Shown here: one piece after another, positions 1 through 11,482 of the stretch
Numbering within the stretch: position 1 is the first letter of the stretch
Layout of the letters: each line of letters starts with the position of its first letter
DNA from: Pseudoscleropodium purum
Lineage: Eukaryota; Streptophyta; Bryopsida; Hypnales; Brachytheciaceae
Length of the DNA: 64,000 bases
Assembly (NCBI GenBank): GCA_963969395.1
Contig: OZ017796.1
Location: 5,768,501-5,832,500 of the forward strand
Direction of reading: 5' to 3'
Made by a program: the position numbers and the translations under genes
Notes under the pieces: model-generated
What the model was told of the DNA's origin: nothing
The model's input: only the letters and a program-made list of their open reading frames with translations
Database searches by the model: none

Positions 1-125
1 GGTTTGGGGACGTCCGCGCTTTATAAGATGGGCGAACGGACCGTCCGCATTGTCACTTTTGCTTTGCCCCTTCTGAATGCAAGGTGGAGCGGAGAGCTTG
101 GTGGTTCATTTTCCATTGGCTCCTT
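1..125. repeat. GC-rich GTCCG-word patch, cut by window edge
   Basis: This stretch is far more GC-rich than its surroundings and carries GACGTCCGCG and GGACCGTCCGC. The segment GATGGGCGAACGGACC-GTCCGC followed by TTGTCAC closely resembles the right end of the hAT-like element that stops at 26639 (GATGGGCAAACCGGACGTCC and then ATGACAACC). It is probably part of the same group of GC-rich transposon ends. The true left end lies outside the window. Confidence 0.5.
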
Positions 126-242
126 TCCGAGGCAAGGCAAGAGTGGTTTATTGGGGCCCCCTTGTTGCTAATTTTTTGGACACTTGCGCGTGAATTCAAT
201 TTCAAATAAAAAAATTTGATCTATATCAATTTCACTGTCACG

Positions 243-1744
243 ATGCCAAACGGGAAGAAGAAGGTTGCGAAGCTAAAACATGGAGAGGGACCATCGAATT
301 TGAAGGTAGCTCGCCAAAGTCCTTCGGAAGAATGCAAGAAATTCATGATCGAGCGCATCGTTCAATTTTATGAATCGGAAACAACATTGTCTTTAGACAA
401 TAAGTACATCAGATATCAAAAGGAGTACGTGTCTAAATTCAAGGTAGACATGACACAGATGTTGTTGGATGCATTGAATGTGACGAAGTGGCATGACGAA
501 ATGCATAAAACGTACTTCACCAAATGTTTAGAGAACAAGGTTCATGACGCTTTGTGGAATTCCAAAGTCATTTTGGTTAAATATGGCAAGGAATATCGAC
601 CCAATGACGCCCAGTTTGAAGAAATGATTCTGAAAGCGGACTTGTTTAGGGGGCGATGTGCTCCATTCGCCAAAAAGCACAATCGAGTTGGTTCAATTGG
701 TTGGTGGAAAAACAATGATGGAGTTGCTAAAGCCGAAAGGACCAAACGGCACCTCATAGCACTTCTAGATACAGCACGCGTGATTGCTGTTGATGATAGA
801 ACGATGAGAGGTGGATATGCAACGATTCGAAAGGTTCGTATTGAAAGATGTCCAGGAATACTTCCTCATTGGGAGTTTGCGGCAAAGAAATTCATTCACC
901 ACCAAACTCAACCCGGTCTTACAAAGTTAGAACATCAAAACGAATCAATGGCTGTTCGAATTCCACATGCAAGTGTGATACGGTTTGCTGCAGTGCACGG
1001 AACAACGTGTGAAGGTTATGTGTATTGGTGGAATGGTGGAATGGTGGAACTCTTTGACAAATGTTGAATATGAATAAGGACTTTCCAGACAACATTCAAA
1101 TTCGTTTGATGTATACGAATCCAACCGAAGAGGAGGTTGTAAAAGCTCACCGTTTAGGGCGATATCGGAAGAAGCGCACGGAGTTGACATGGGCATTTAT
1201 GTATATAATGTATGCAATGCATCTTGCTGGACATTTGCACAATGATCTTTTTCCGGACAACATCTTGTTGCATTTTCCAAAGGATGAGTCACGTGTGTAT
1301 ATTGGAGTTTGCGATTGGGGCATGACCACCTTAGCTTCTCAGCCAATGAAGTCTTTGTACACATTCACATCAACAGATGAGATGAAACAAACTTTGCAGA
1401 GGAGATGGTGGGTGGATCCACGTATTGCATATTTGCATAAAGCAGGTGCAGATGTGGAAGTCATTCCGATGTATTCACGTAAGTCGGAAGAATATGTCAT
1501 TCGAAAAATTGCTCGGCGGATGAATGGAAACAACATGTCAGAGGCGTATTTCAACGTGCTACGAAAAACACCTAGTGCGACACAATTTGCCTTTCATGAC
1601 TTTGCAAAAGTGTTTTATGCTTACTTGAAGCGCATTTCTTCGAAGACTGACGATAAAAATACTAGTTTGGCCCATGTCATTACGCAATTTTCTAATACAT
1701 ATCGTTGGTCAATGCCAGATGAACATTTCCGCCATTTATATTAG
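243..1744 (+). pseudogene. Protein-kinase-like gene split by a 1-nt frameshift
   Basis: Two ORFs that overlap by 7 nt in different frames together form one protein-kinase-like protein. The first runs 243-1067 (274 aa from the first ATG). It has about 185 residues I do not recognise, then a glycine-rich loop (GGYATIRKV, near residue 190), a VAIK-like lysine (EFAAKK, about 215) and an alphaC-like glutamate segment. The second runs 1061-1744 (227 aa). It has the catalytic loop HNDLFPDN (residues 60-67) and DWG at 85-87 in place of DFG. The N-lobe and C-lobe sit on different ORFs, and the second frame is closed upstream of 1058 by a TGA. The shift therefore lies at about 1058-1067, next to an AAA run where one lost A would explain it. 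Three exact 8-bp copies of TGGTGGAA (1026-1049) lie just upstream but cannot be the cause. The catalytic residues HxD and N are kept, so activity was possible before the break. Alternatives are a sequencing error, or two exons with an unseen intron. Promoter and poly(A) signals are not clear. Confidence 0.72.
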
Positions 1745-2149
1745 ATTGGTAGTGCAGAAGTAGTAGTTGAATACTTGAATAGGTTATATAGGCATTAAAA
1801 ATTAGTTTAGAAATATAGAGTTGGAATGAAAAAAATTATATGTGCAATAAGCCAAATGTGCACAATGTATGGTATTCTATATTAAATTGAATACATTTTG
1901 CCCATATTGATTATGTTTGTATTTGTGTTGATTTTGATTTTTTAAATAGTATACATATATATTTGAAGTCACAAATTCTTTTAGTTTGCCTTTTGAAAAT
2001 GAATTGGAATTTTTTCATAGTTTCAAGATTATCATGGACTTGTGGTCAAACTTTATAATCTTTCAACTTATAAGAGACATTGTTTTAATAACAAATCGTG
2101 AACCATTGCACTTCATTTAACATTTAATTATTTAAAGATTAAGGGAGTG
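1745..2149. other. AT-rich spacer 3' of the kinase-like gene
   Basis: No ORF or repeat is recognised. The sequence immediately after the stop is AT-rich and could hold the 3' untranslated region of the kinase-like gene. I see no convincing AATAAA-type signal. Confidence 0.3.
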
Positions 2150-2322
2150 ACCGCGGGGCAATTTGGGTAGGGCGATCGGGGGAAATACAGCCATCTGGGC
2201 GGACGGGGCAGACGGGGCGGTCCCGGCGGACGCTGCGTCCACCGAGACCGCGAATGTCAGCGGATGCTGCGGACACAACATCCGGACGTCGTGTCAACCC
2301 TGCCAACCTTTGAGCTGACCAT
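2150..2322. mobile_element. GC-rich transposon end (GTCCG-word family)
   Basis: A GC-rich block in AT-rich DNA. Read on the plus strand, the part holding GGACGCTGCGTCC, CGAATGTCAGCGGA and TGTCAACCCTG matches the reverse complement of the block at 27668-27915 in the same order. The TGTCAACCCTG ending corresponds to the TIR there. With the patch at 1-125 it brackets the kinase-like gene. No target duplication is recognised. Confidence 0.55.
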
Positions 2323-4803
2323 CCAAAAATTGGCTTCTAAACCTCAAACCCATAGTGACCAACAAACGAGGCTCACTAATGAGAACGACATAAAAAATCA
2401 ACCATATAGGTGATTTATCCCACTTTATTGCCACAAATATGAAATAGGACTAATCTTGAATCACTGCATAGTTTACAATAAAGTTTACAATACAAAAATA
2501 AAAACAATGAACTTCCCAAACATACTGAAACAAAATAAAGACAACAAACTTCCAAAGTCGGCTAGAAATAGCAAGTTACAAACAACAACACACGAATCTT
2601 CATGTCTTTATGTCTTTGTATCTTCAACTCTTCAAACCTTAAAGTCTTCAAGAAATGTTGAATGGGACTTATATACCAAGCTTTAATCTAGTTGCGTTCT
2701 TTGATCTATTGCCAAAAATGGCATCAACCTTCAAATGCTAAATGCAATAGCAATTTGAAAAGCTGATGAAGTAATCTAATACTTTTTAGAATTTCAAATT
2801 GAATTAAAATATTATTCAAAAGTTATAGACAAGTAAAATCTTGGCCTTTTTTTTTTAAAAGCAGTAGACCTTTTATATCACAAAATCCTATATTTTCTTC
2901 AATTTTTCTTCAAACTCCAAATATTATAGCTTTTTGAAAAGCTAAACTCATAAACTAACTTCTCCTCAAATTTCAAATTAATCTAAGATATTGTCTAAAA
3001 TTTATAGACAAGCAAAATTTTGCCTTCTCTTTAAAAAGGCAACAGACCTCTCCTACCTTAGTACTTCATAATTTCTTTTATACTTTTTCAAATTCCAAGT
3101 ATAATAGCTTCATAGAAAGTAAACATTACAAAAAAATTTCTCTTAAAATTTCACTAAAAGATACTTACTTGAATAAGAGTTATAAGCCTCAAAAGCCTCA
3201 AAAGTCTCAATTGTTTTTGTTGTATAGCTACAAACTCCATCACCTTTGAACTCCCATAACTTTCTCAATATAATTTCAAATCAAGCATGCAAATTCATTT
3301 TGAAAAGGCAATTTTGAAAAAATCAATTTCTCCAAATTTCATTGCAAAATCATTAATATAATAAAAAAATATCTTCAATCAAAATTCGAATTCAAATCCT
3401 TCTTTTCTCTTACACAACATACAACAATCATTACCTCTCAAATCCAAGATAGAAGATGCTGACTTATCTCCTAGAATCCTAAAGTATGAGGAATCAGTCC
3501 ATAATACATCACATGAGCCTCCTTACCCCCCATTGACCCTAAGAAACAACCAAAGATAGGTTCTTATTCATTTTCTAAAGCCAATAAATCCCAAAGGTTT
3601 AAATTAAAAAGCATATCAATTCTATTATTCTATCTTGCAACTTTTAACACAAATAAACAATATAATTTTTTTTTAATTAGCTAAAGAACTCTAATTGAAA
3701 CTAAACAGAGGTAAAAATTGAAGTAAAAAAAAAATGTTACTCTATCTGCAAGAATTTGAAGATGCACTTGAAAGTGTTTGTCACGTAATCTGCACGTTTG
3801 GCCTTCATAAAAGGATTCATTAGCCGTTTCAACTAGCATTGATAGCTAGTACCTTCTCTGTTTGGCCTCATCATACAATAATAATACTCTTTGTTTAGGC
3901 TCTTGTAACTTGTTTCAAATGAAACATCTCATGTACCTCACTCCATAATCAACACATCCTATTTGAAATAGAATTACTAAAATACAAGCATCACTATCAA
4001 AATTTTTATATCAATGTTGCTCTACATGAGGTTTCTTTAACGGACAAGAAGATCCAGCTTCGTCTCCTAAATGGAATGGCAATAGTGAAAAAATCACTGA
4101 CTAAAATGGTTGATTTGACAATTGTAACAAGGAAAGCTCTAACTCCGCCTCTAAATCATCCTCTTGATCTTGCAACATCTTAAGAATCTTCCAATTCAAC
4201 ATTTCAAAGTCAAACTTCAAAACTAGGAAAAGATTCAATAAATTCGAGAAGAACACTACAGACTACTGAAATTTGTCAAAATATTTTGTCCTTTTAGCAA
4301 CTCTATTGACAATGAGCCACTAGAAAAAAATTGAATCCAATATAGGGCCCCTTCAGAAGTAGCTAGTGGGACCTTTAATTGCATTTAAATGTGTACTTTC
4401 ATGCTACAAGAATGAAATATTTCCCTATTTCCATCCAAGTTGCTCAACAAGGAAAATCATAAAAGTATCATACAGAAAGTAGTTCTTTTGGAGGCAGAAG
4501 TTAATGTACTCCAATTCAACTCTTATTTTACTAAAATTATATTTTGACTCATGGTACATATGTACTTTTGATTTTGAACTTTTGATTACAATAAGCATGT
4601 TATTCAGATTTTTTCTTCAAATTTGTGTCTAATTGTAGCAATTGTTTATTCAAGCATTGCTTAAAACCCTAAATCATACAAATGCATGATATTTGAAATA
4701 AGCATATTCACTACAAAAGCAAAGTCACTTACCTCTTGAAAACCATATGAGATGGTGACAGTTATCTGTCAAAGTTTTTGTACAACAGTAGCCACCTATT
4801 GTT
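2323..4803. other. AT-rich intergenic DNA, no gene seen
   Basis: Low-complexity, stop-rich sequence. The longest ORF (2456-2686, 76 codons) has no ATG at its first codon, no recognisable motif, and a composition expected of AT-rich noncoding DNA. I see no RNA gene. Confidence 0.5.
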
Positions 4804-4811
4804 CCCTTAAA

Positions 4812-4964
4812 CATGGTTGTCACATTGGACAGATTACTATTCATTTCATGTCCTACAAGACAAGTTACTATTCATCAGATGTACGTAAGATGTACATCTG
4901 ATGAATAGTAACTTGTCCTGTAGGACGTGAAATGAATAGTAATCTGTTCAATGTGACAACCATA
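4812..4964. mobile_element. Palindromic hAT-like MITE, copy 1 (153 bp)
   Basis: The element is almost entirely one inverted repeat: CATGGTTGTCACATTGGACA at the left is mirrored at the right by TGTGACAACCAT. The arms continue through ATTACTATTCATTTC to a centre at GATGTACGTAAGATGTACATC. It is flanked by an exact 8-bp duplication CCCTTAAA (4804-4811 and 4965-4972). An 8-bp duplication and CA-beginning TIR fit the hAT superfamily. It has no coding capacity. Transcribed, it would form a long hairpin. Confidence 0.9.
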
Positions 4965-4972
4965 CCCTTAAA

Positions 4973-5955
4973 TAGCCCTTATCGTCAAACTTTGAAGGCC
5001 CACTTGAGGGTTCCTTATTTCTCTAATGGTCAACTTGAAGCCATTCAATACTTCAGCTTTAAGCTTTCTTCTCTACAATTTTAGAACCTCTTCAAAATAC
5101 AAAATAAATATATATTTTAAATGATGTACAAATGCACAACACGACACTGCTAAGGTAGAATTTTCAACCCTATCCTCCTCCTAGGTAGCTCTCTAAATCA
5201 TTTTTTTTTCTTTAATTTTTTACTTGATGGTTTATAAAGCCATGAATTGTCAAGTTGGATTACTATTCATTAATTTAAACAAATGAAATTCTATAACTTT
5301 GGCAATTAGCTGATTAGACATTTGACATTCTTTAAGGTGTAGAATTCCAAATGTATAGGCCTATAAATAGATTTTAGACTTAAAATAGAGCTTTGTACAA
5401 ATATAGAGATCTATGATATATTTTTTTGAGCTCAAAATCAAGCTAATTTAACAAAATTGAAGATATTGATATTCCGATTTTATTATGAAAATTGATGTTG
5501 AACTAAAGGAAGAAAATAATATAGAATTTAGGAGGTTTGGATTTCAAACCTAATACTATGTAGTAGTATTTACAACAAAAGAGATTTTATTTAAATTGTA
5601 AAGAAGCACATAACATTGGAGGTGGACTATATTTCTAATTCTTGAACTCTAGATTAAAATTTGAATTCTTGGAAGTATATCATACTTGGTGTTGTTAGTG
5701 GTTAGAATTCATAAAAAAAAAAATTTAAATAGACATTGAAAGTTTTGGATATAGTTTTTCGAAATTGAATAAAATAAATAAATCTTTCCATCTTTAAAAA
5801 TTTGTGAAAATTACATTTACCTTAAAATTGTAATTAACTAATCAACCTAGAACATTGAGTCCAACTACCAAGTACAATAGTCTTCACAATAAGTAGACAT
5901 GAAAGGAAACAATGTTATAGTGAGAATATATATAGACCCTTAAAGGAAATTGAGG
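4973..5955. other. AT-rich spacer between two palindromic MITEs
   Basis: No ORF above 60 codons, RNA gene or repeat is recognised. The sequence is rich in A and T tracts. Confidence 0.4.
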
Positions 5956-6043
5956 CATGGTTGTCACATTGGACAGATTACTATTCATTTCACGTCCTAT
6001 AGGACGTGAAATGAATAGTAATTTGTCCAATGTGACAACCATG
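5956..6043. mobile_element. Palindromic hAT-like MITE, copy 2 (88 bp)
   Basis: A minimal foldback copy: CATGGTTGTCACATTGGACA, then an arm ending in CACGTCCTATAGGACGTG, then the mirror image ending GACAACCATG. Exact 8-bp target duplication AATTGAGG (5948-5955 and 6044-6051). It is the same family as 4812-4964 with the central part missing, and it is nearly a perfect palindrome. Confidence 0.92.
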
Positions 6044-6224
6044 AATTGAGGTCTTTTTCTCTTTTTACCTTTTGAATGTTAATATTTCTTTGAGTTTCTT
6101 TTTTTCTTTGAGATCAAACTCACAATCAAGAGGGAATATTTATGTCACATAGATCAAATTTTAAAATTTTTAATCCAAATCCCAATTTGGTTAATATTTA
6201 TACTCCATCTTCTAATCAACTTCA

Positions 6225-6830
6225 ATTTTGTGAATATACCCTAAGAAAGCAATATTTGATCCAGGTCCACCTCCACACAGTGGCCATTGTGGGGTAGAGT
6301 ATGCTTGTTTCTGAGTATGCTTGGTTGGGCTGTTTTGCTCAAATTTTTAGCACTGAGGAATCTAACGTTACGTGTATCAGTGTATGAACAACGCATGCAA
6401 TGCAACGGGTTTCCATTATTCTGTGTCTGCACACGTTTCCTTGGTAGTTGTGAGGTACTGTTACGTTACTTAGGTCACTCGTCTAATTTCTGACTTTTTG
6501 TTTGTGCTTTTGAAAATTGTGGCAAATGTAGAATTTCGGCGCTTAACCAAGCAATGAAGCAATGGAATAAACTGATTTTGCCATGTTCGATCTTGTGATG
6601 TGCAGCTATTTTTGTGGCTTGTGAATTGTAATTGTCAGTTTGACCTGATCGATCCCCAGATCCCAGACCCTCGCCTAGTCTCTGGAAAGAACAAATCCAG
6701 CAATTGATGCGACTAGCTCGTTTGTTCTTTTTCCAAGTTCACCTCACAGAAACGTAGTTACTGAACGACATATTCCATTCCGTGGCCAACTTTCAAACCT
6801 GAGATTGGGGCTCAGATCTATGCCGCTATC
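6225..6830 (-). repeat. Left arm of a large inverted repeat
   Basis: The reverse complement of this block aligns with 10040-10695. Shared words in order include TTGGCCA, ATGGAATATG, TTTCTGTGAGG, ATTTGCCACAATTTTC, AACAGTACCTC, GAAACGTG and TTGCTTTCTTAGGGTA. The arms are diverged with small indels. The outer ends near ACCCTAAGAAAGCAA may be the termini of a Mutator-like (long-TIR) element or of an inverted duplication. No target duplication is visible. The inner limit is fuzzy: weaker similarity reaches about 7180 (ATTTCTCAACAAT, also at 9932). Confidence 0.75.
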
Positions 6831-9800
6831 AATTGCCGCAAGCCATGAGGCTTATATTTCATACTAAACTACTAATCTTTTAATTGACAAACGTATTCGT
6901 TGAAACGGTGAAATTTCAAGAAATTGGCACTTTTTCAAGTTGGTTGTCCGGAACCTCAGATCTATGCCTGTCCTAGATAGTTGTAGAGCTTTGTGCTCTT
7001 GAATATCACAGTCTACTCGCCCAGATAAACGACATTTTAACGACATTTCAACGAATTCGACCATAGTGTTGGCAATAAGCTTTGAGCGTTCAGTTCGATT
7101 AGAAATGCACGAAAAGAAGAGCTGCACTGCTGCAGTAATCAACCAAGCATTGTTGAGAAATGTCACCTTTATTAACATGGTCTGGAAATTCGATCGAGCT
7201 TTGGTCCAAAATCAATAAATCATTGGAATGGAATTAGAATTTGCTGCTCTCCTAACAGATTTTCTAATGTTCAATAGATCGATCTATTGAAGCTGATGCC
7301 TGGAGATTCACAAGGGAGTTTTAAGAGTTATCCATCATCATCGTAATGAATTGGAGTTAGCCACATAATTAGCACGTGGTACTGGTTTAATATTAAATGG
7401 TATACTCCATTTCATTTCAATCAATTTACTCCATGCTAAACTCTTAAAACTCCCTTGAGATTCAGGCAGAGAGAGTGCCAGCTTTCCAAGATCGATTTGC
7501 ACCTGGAAGCAGGCTCAACGTCACCTTCTGGTATTAACAGAGATATGTTTCAGATCATGAAATTCCGCAACTTAACGAAATTAACTTTTCCAAGAGATGC
7601 ACCTTTCGTAAGGCCGAATGTTAGCAGTCAGGCAACATGTCATCTAATCAAAATTTCCGCTTTCCTATGACCTGCATCCATGAATCTGGACATGAATCAT
7701 CTCTGAATCATGTACATAACTTACAGCTTGAGAGTTGTTTTCGAGGTCACACGAGACAAAACAAACATTGGACTAAGTCACAAAGGCACCACGCGGTCGC
7801 CACACAGTTTCAATTTACCGACGGGCTTCATGGAAAGCGTGAACCCGCCACGCAGAAGACGACGCCCCGTCCGTGGCCGGGAATCGATCGCGCTGCATTG
7901 TATTTATTCCTTCTCTGCAATGAAAATTTTACAATTGTAGTCTGTTCCAAATAAACTTCAAAAGTCTCCTTCCAAAGTTTCCGGTCACACGGTGCGGTAA
8001 ACCAGCATCTTCTTTGCACGGGGTGTCGACTTTTCGTATTCCACAATTGAACCGAATATACCACCCTGATTCATTCATTTTGTTGACACTACAGAGCATA
8101 TAGACTGACTGGCAAATAGATCACAAGCATGATAAATAAGCAAATTGAACACCAGGTTTAAGTGTACACTAAAAACCAAAACCGAGGCACACCACAAACC
8201 AAAGTTTGCTAATTCGAACAAAGTCGGAGCACGCGCAGGACGAACTTCAGATAATAAGCCAGCCGATAGGGTAGTAAATTTACAGAGAGAATGTTACTCT
8301 GTTTGAGGGGAATAACACAAATAACAAAAATTAGATGCTTAATTTCTGCACAACCGGATACATCTTATTTTATATGGAGTACTAATATTGGAACAAACGA
8401 ATTGTCTGGGTGACCGCGCTCTACTAGAAGGTGAAGAAAACCAGAAGTGTACACCAGTAGCAAGCACGCACCCAAAGCGAATGACAACGGCCAGGAGAGA
8501 ACAGGAAGGAGAAGGGACTAACAAAATCCAGCCCCGAACCAAGATTGTTCCGACACGGAGTAATCTAGCTTTATCTCCTCTCCCGAGTATCATAGATTCA
8601 TAGCAAGAGAAACAAATGCTCAATCCTTCAAAAAATTGCAACTTACAGCTTGAATCCAGAAATGAATTTTGACACGAAACCCCAGAATCTCAGTTGAAGG
8701 CCGGAGCAGTCGTCTATCACCCGTTCGAGTGCAACAGATTGTCAAAAATAAATGGAAAAAAAATATTGAATTGACATATCTGGTAAACTGAGATTCAGTA
8801 GGATCTTTGACCTTTGGCAAGAGCCCCGGATGTCTAGGACACTAGAGCCAGGAGAAGCGGTAGGGCTGGTGGGGTCAGCACAGCCTACTTCGCCAAAGGG
8901 AAGTTCCAGTTGCCGAACTCAAAAGTTAATTAACCAAGCAATGGCGTACTTTTCTACGGAGTAGCAGGCTGGCGATCCAGTCCCACGTCGCAGCTCCCGG
9001 CCGCACATTAACGAACGAACCTACGGTTACGGTGTATGCGATTGACTTACGGCTGCAACACCGCAAGCGTACAGAAAACAACATCCCGAAGTCAGTGCAT
9101 GCGTCGTACAGTTGACAACTAGCTGGACATGTGTAACTGCGAAGGCCAACGAAGCGCTTCAATATCCTTCATTCGGACTGCGACTCGCACGCACTGGTCT
9201 CTCCTGTCGGCGGTTGGGGACTTCATTTACAGTATCACCATCGCTTGCCTTCCGTTGAATTGGTCGATATCTCAAGCTAGCTAGTGCTCGAGTCGAACAC
9301 CTCTTGCTCCAATTTAGACTGCTGTCACTCGCTCCGAATTGCTTTGCAGGCCTGATGTCAAGTGATCGAACGTCAGTCTTCATTCGATTCATTGATTGAA
9401 CTGTACGTGATCAATTGTAAACCAGCTCCGTGTACTCAATCAACTGAAAGTCAGACTTCAACTACTTGCGGTCATCCAGGCGGGAAATTCATAATGGTGG
9501 CCTCCACAACTACAGTGACTCACAAAAGTACTTGGCCACTCTCTGTAAACATGAAAATTCGACAAAATCTTTTGAACTAATGACAATTAATTGGTAAGAT
9601 TAATTACTGATACCACATTTGTTGCGAAGAACATGTGGTCAAAATTTCATACAAAGAAAATCACAATGTAAGCAAAAATTAAAAGAAGTGTGCAACAACC
9701 ATGGCCAAGAACTTATGTTGATTACAAAGGAAATCATTATAATACAAACTAAACTTGAAACGGAAGTCAGTAAGTAGAAAATGATACATCCTGTACAAAG

Positions 9801-10039
9801 TCTACTATAAGTCTACCAACGTGTTAACGTCGTGGAACGTAACGTCGCCAATATAATGAAATTGACGTTGATTATTCCCATGGACTGTCGGTTGAAGTTA
9901 ACAGACAATTTAATGCAGTATGAGATTTCTCAACAATATGGCTGAATTGGAGGATTGATCTAACTTCATGTGCATTTAATTTTTGGTGCACTCGGCAGGT
10001 TTGAAGCTTTAATTTTACGAATATTATGGTCATAACATT
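6831..10039. other. Interior of the inverted-repeat segment
   Basis: This 3.2-kb interior has a more balanced base composition than the AT-rich flanks (notably 8800-9560) and no ORF longer than about 105 codons. None of the ORFs contains a motif I recognise, and most start at a non-ATG codon. It could be transposon interior with captured host sequence, or an intergenic remnant. A hAT-like MITE is inserted at 7311-7456. Confidence 0.35.
7311..7456. mobile_element. hAT-like MITE with 8-bp duplication (146 bp)
   Basis: Terminal inverted repeats AAGGGAGTTTTAAGAGTT and AACTCTTAAAACTCCCTT enclose about 110 bp. Exact 8-bp flanking duplication GAGATTCA (7303-7310 and 7457-7464). Without the element the flanks would read GGAGATTCAGGCAG continuously. 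The 8-bp duplication fits hAT. It has no coding capacity and is not related in sequence to the CATGGTTGTCA family. Confidence 0.88.
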
Positions 10040-10695
10040 ATCATGAAATCATGAGGTTGGCCATTCTATGGAATATGCCGCTTCAAGTTTCTGTGAGGCT
10101 GTGAGTTGTTATTAGGAAGCAGAAATTAAGAGCTCATCAGTCCGTGTTGCAGTGCTGGATCCCGCGCTGGATTCAACTTGTTCTGAGCAGCCAGAGACTG
10201 GGTCGGGGTCTGAAAGGATCTGGCACCAGGTCAAATGAATTACAATTTAACTTAAGGTACAAGCCAAGCAATAACTGTGCATCACTTGGAACACATCAAA
10301 ATCAGTTATTGCCATATGTCGAAATTCTGTATTTGCCACAATTTTCTAAAGCTCAAAATAGTCAAAAAATTTGACAACTGCATGACGTGCGTAAAGTAAC
10401 AGTACCTCCAAATTTTCAAAGAAACGTGAGCAGCAATAAATTAATGGAATTATTTTGGGCTGACAATTCGCTTAACATTAAGATACTTAGGTTCTTGAAT
10501 GACAATGCTACAAAGGTGTGTAAATTTGAACCAAGGCACAAAAACAAGGATGTGGATGTGGCCGGAATTGTTCATGCTTTTGCTCGTGACCGACCAGGAT
10601 TTCGCTGGCAACAAAGTCCGTGGGATTGATCTTCCAGGTACGCACATATCATGTAAAACTCCAAACTTGCTTTCTTAGGGTACATCACACCAAGG
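10040..10695 (+). repeat. Right arm of the large inverted repeat
   Basis: Partner of 6225-6830 in the opposite orientation. The arm contains an extra stretch of about 60 bp near 10000-10045 relative to the left arm (between CAGGTTTGAAG and GTTGGCCA). It also holds coding-like frames (for example 10153-10229, with a good acceptor and donor), but the left arm does not keep the same reading frame. I therefore treat them as noncoding similarity. Confidence 0.75.
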
Positions 10696-11482
10696 GTGAT
10701 GAAAAGGTGGGGTACAAACTTTTACTAAAGTAGGATTAAGAGTATAAAATACAGTCCATATGAAAATAATTGTTTCCTATGTGAGTGTAAATTTGTGCAC
10801 AAAAATTTGGGAAGTATCAACCTGCAAAGCGCAAACAAGGAAAAAAAATATAACCCTCCTCAAGGGGATCTGAATACCCTTTTCTATCTAATCATTTTGA
10901 AGATTTTAATCTCAAGAGTTCAAATTTTAACCTTCAAGAATTTAAGATATATCAAATCCATCTACTATATTATGTACTTCCTTGGAAACTCCTATCCAAT
11001 ATCAATCTAAGATATGAAGGAAAATATAATTGAAGTCATAATCTTAGTGGCTCCTTCCATAGTAAGCACTTGAAGTAAGCTTGTGCATGTTAAACACAAT
11101 CAAGCGTGGTGTTTCTTATAATTATGGAGTATTCTCAATGGTTTAATATTACACATAACAAAACCAATATGGTCTCATTTATGCTCTCATTTGTAAACTA
11201 GTCACCAAATAAAACGTCAATTTCATTACTTTGGTGTGTTTCAAGCCATGCAACCTGAAACCAAAATCAACACCTGTCCTAGTTTGTAGCCTGAAATTAG
11301 ACCTTTGTCAAGATATATGTGACATATATCTTTGGTTTGTGGAATATCGCCAATTTAACAAAATAGACGTTACTAGGGCATGTTACAATCTCCTGTGCCG
11401 ACTCTGAGGTTCAAGAAGGGAATTGACTGTAAAAAGTGCCACAGGCGCATGCAAATAACCTCCTTCGTGGTCTCACCACTCT
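10696..11482. other. AT-rich intergenic DNA
   Basis: Nothing recognisable. One 71-codon frame (10795-11010) has an AT-driven composition and no motif. Confidence 0.4.

Noticed and set aside
1050..1070. Programmed -1 ribosomal frameshift in the kinase-like gene
   Set aside because: No X XXY YYZ slippery heptamer is present at the junction; a lost A in the AAA run or a sequencing error is simpler.
10153..10637. Coding-like frames with good splice sites (LDPALDSTCSEQPETGSGSERIWHQ-type frame, only parts shown: LDPALDSTCSEQ, GNKVRGIDLP)
   Set aside because: They lie in the right arm of the large inverted repeat, and the homologous left arm does not preserve the frame, so they are probably noncoding.
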